A stretch of DNA of 6,684 bases, from positions 1 to 6,684 of the forward strand of contig CAMLMI010000264.1 of NCBI GenBank assembly GCA_946480965.1, in the 5' to 3' direction. Source of the DNA: an uncultured Verrucomicrobiales bacterium (GTDB lineage: Bacteria; Verrucomicrobiota; Verrucomicrobiae; Limisphaerales; CANJSG01). Below, piece by piece: positions 6,286 through 6,684 of this stretch. The translations under genes and the position numbers were made by a program. How positions within the stretch are numbered: position 1 is the stretch's first letter; the number at the start of each line of letters is the position of its first letter. The notes under the pieces were generated by a model. It had not been told where the DNA came from and did not search any database. It worked only from the letters and a program-made list of their open reading frames with translations.

Positions 6286-6684
<399 letters not shown>

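Overview
The window carries most of a bacterial RNA polymerase / str / S10 ribosomal gene cluster on the minus strand. A partial, unrelated repeat-protein gene runs into it from the left on the plus strand. The sequence is GC-rich and the core proteins are clearly bacterial. The combination of this gene order, the style of the S12, S7 and EF-G proteins and the DPxAAxxW-repeat protein suggests a member of the Verrucomicrobiota (Luteolibacter/Haloferula-like). That assignment is from recognition, not from a search, and is only moderately secure.

Minus-strand layout, in order of transcription from the right edge: the 3' end of rpoC (RNA polymerase beta'), a 116-bp gap, rpsL (S12), rpsG (S7), a 64-bp gap holding an intrinsic-terminator-like hairpin, fusA (EF-G), a 28-bp gap, then rpsJ (S10), rplC (L3), rplD (L4) and rplW (L23) packed within 3-5 bp of each other. 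A strong hairpin with an eight-T tract closes the cluster directly after rplW. Compared with the textbook order (rpsL-rpsG-fusA-tuf, rpsJ-rplC-rplD-rplW-rplB-rpsS...), tuf is missing between fusA and rpsJ, and the S10 operon stops after rplW, so rplB and the genes that normally follow must lie elsewhere.

Plus strand, left edge: the C-terminal 332 residues of a protein built from an approximately 32-residue tandem repeat with a DPxAAxxW start. It converges on the ribosomal cluster and ends 2 bp before the shared terminator, which probably serves both directions.

Functionally the minus-strand genes make transcription and translation machinery: polymerase, decoding-centre and head proteins of the 30S subunit, the translocase, and early-assembling 50S proteins around the exit tunnel. 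The points that depart from routine are the terminator/attenuator between rpsG and fusA, the truncated S10 operon, the near absence of Shine-Dalgarno sequences, an extended loop and unusual switch I wording in EF-G, and the repeat protein. I found no mobile element, CRISPR array, tRNA or rRNA, and no convincing undescribed multi-gene system.
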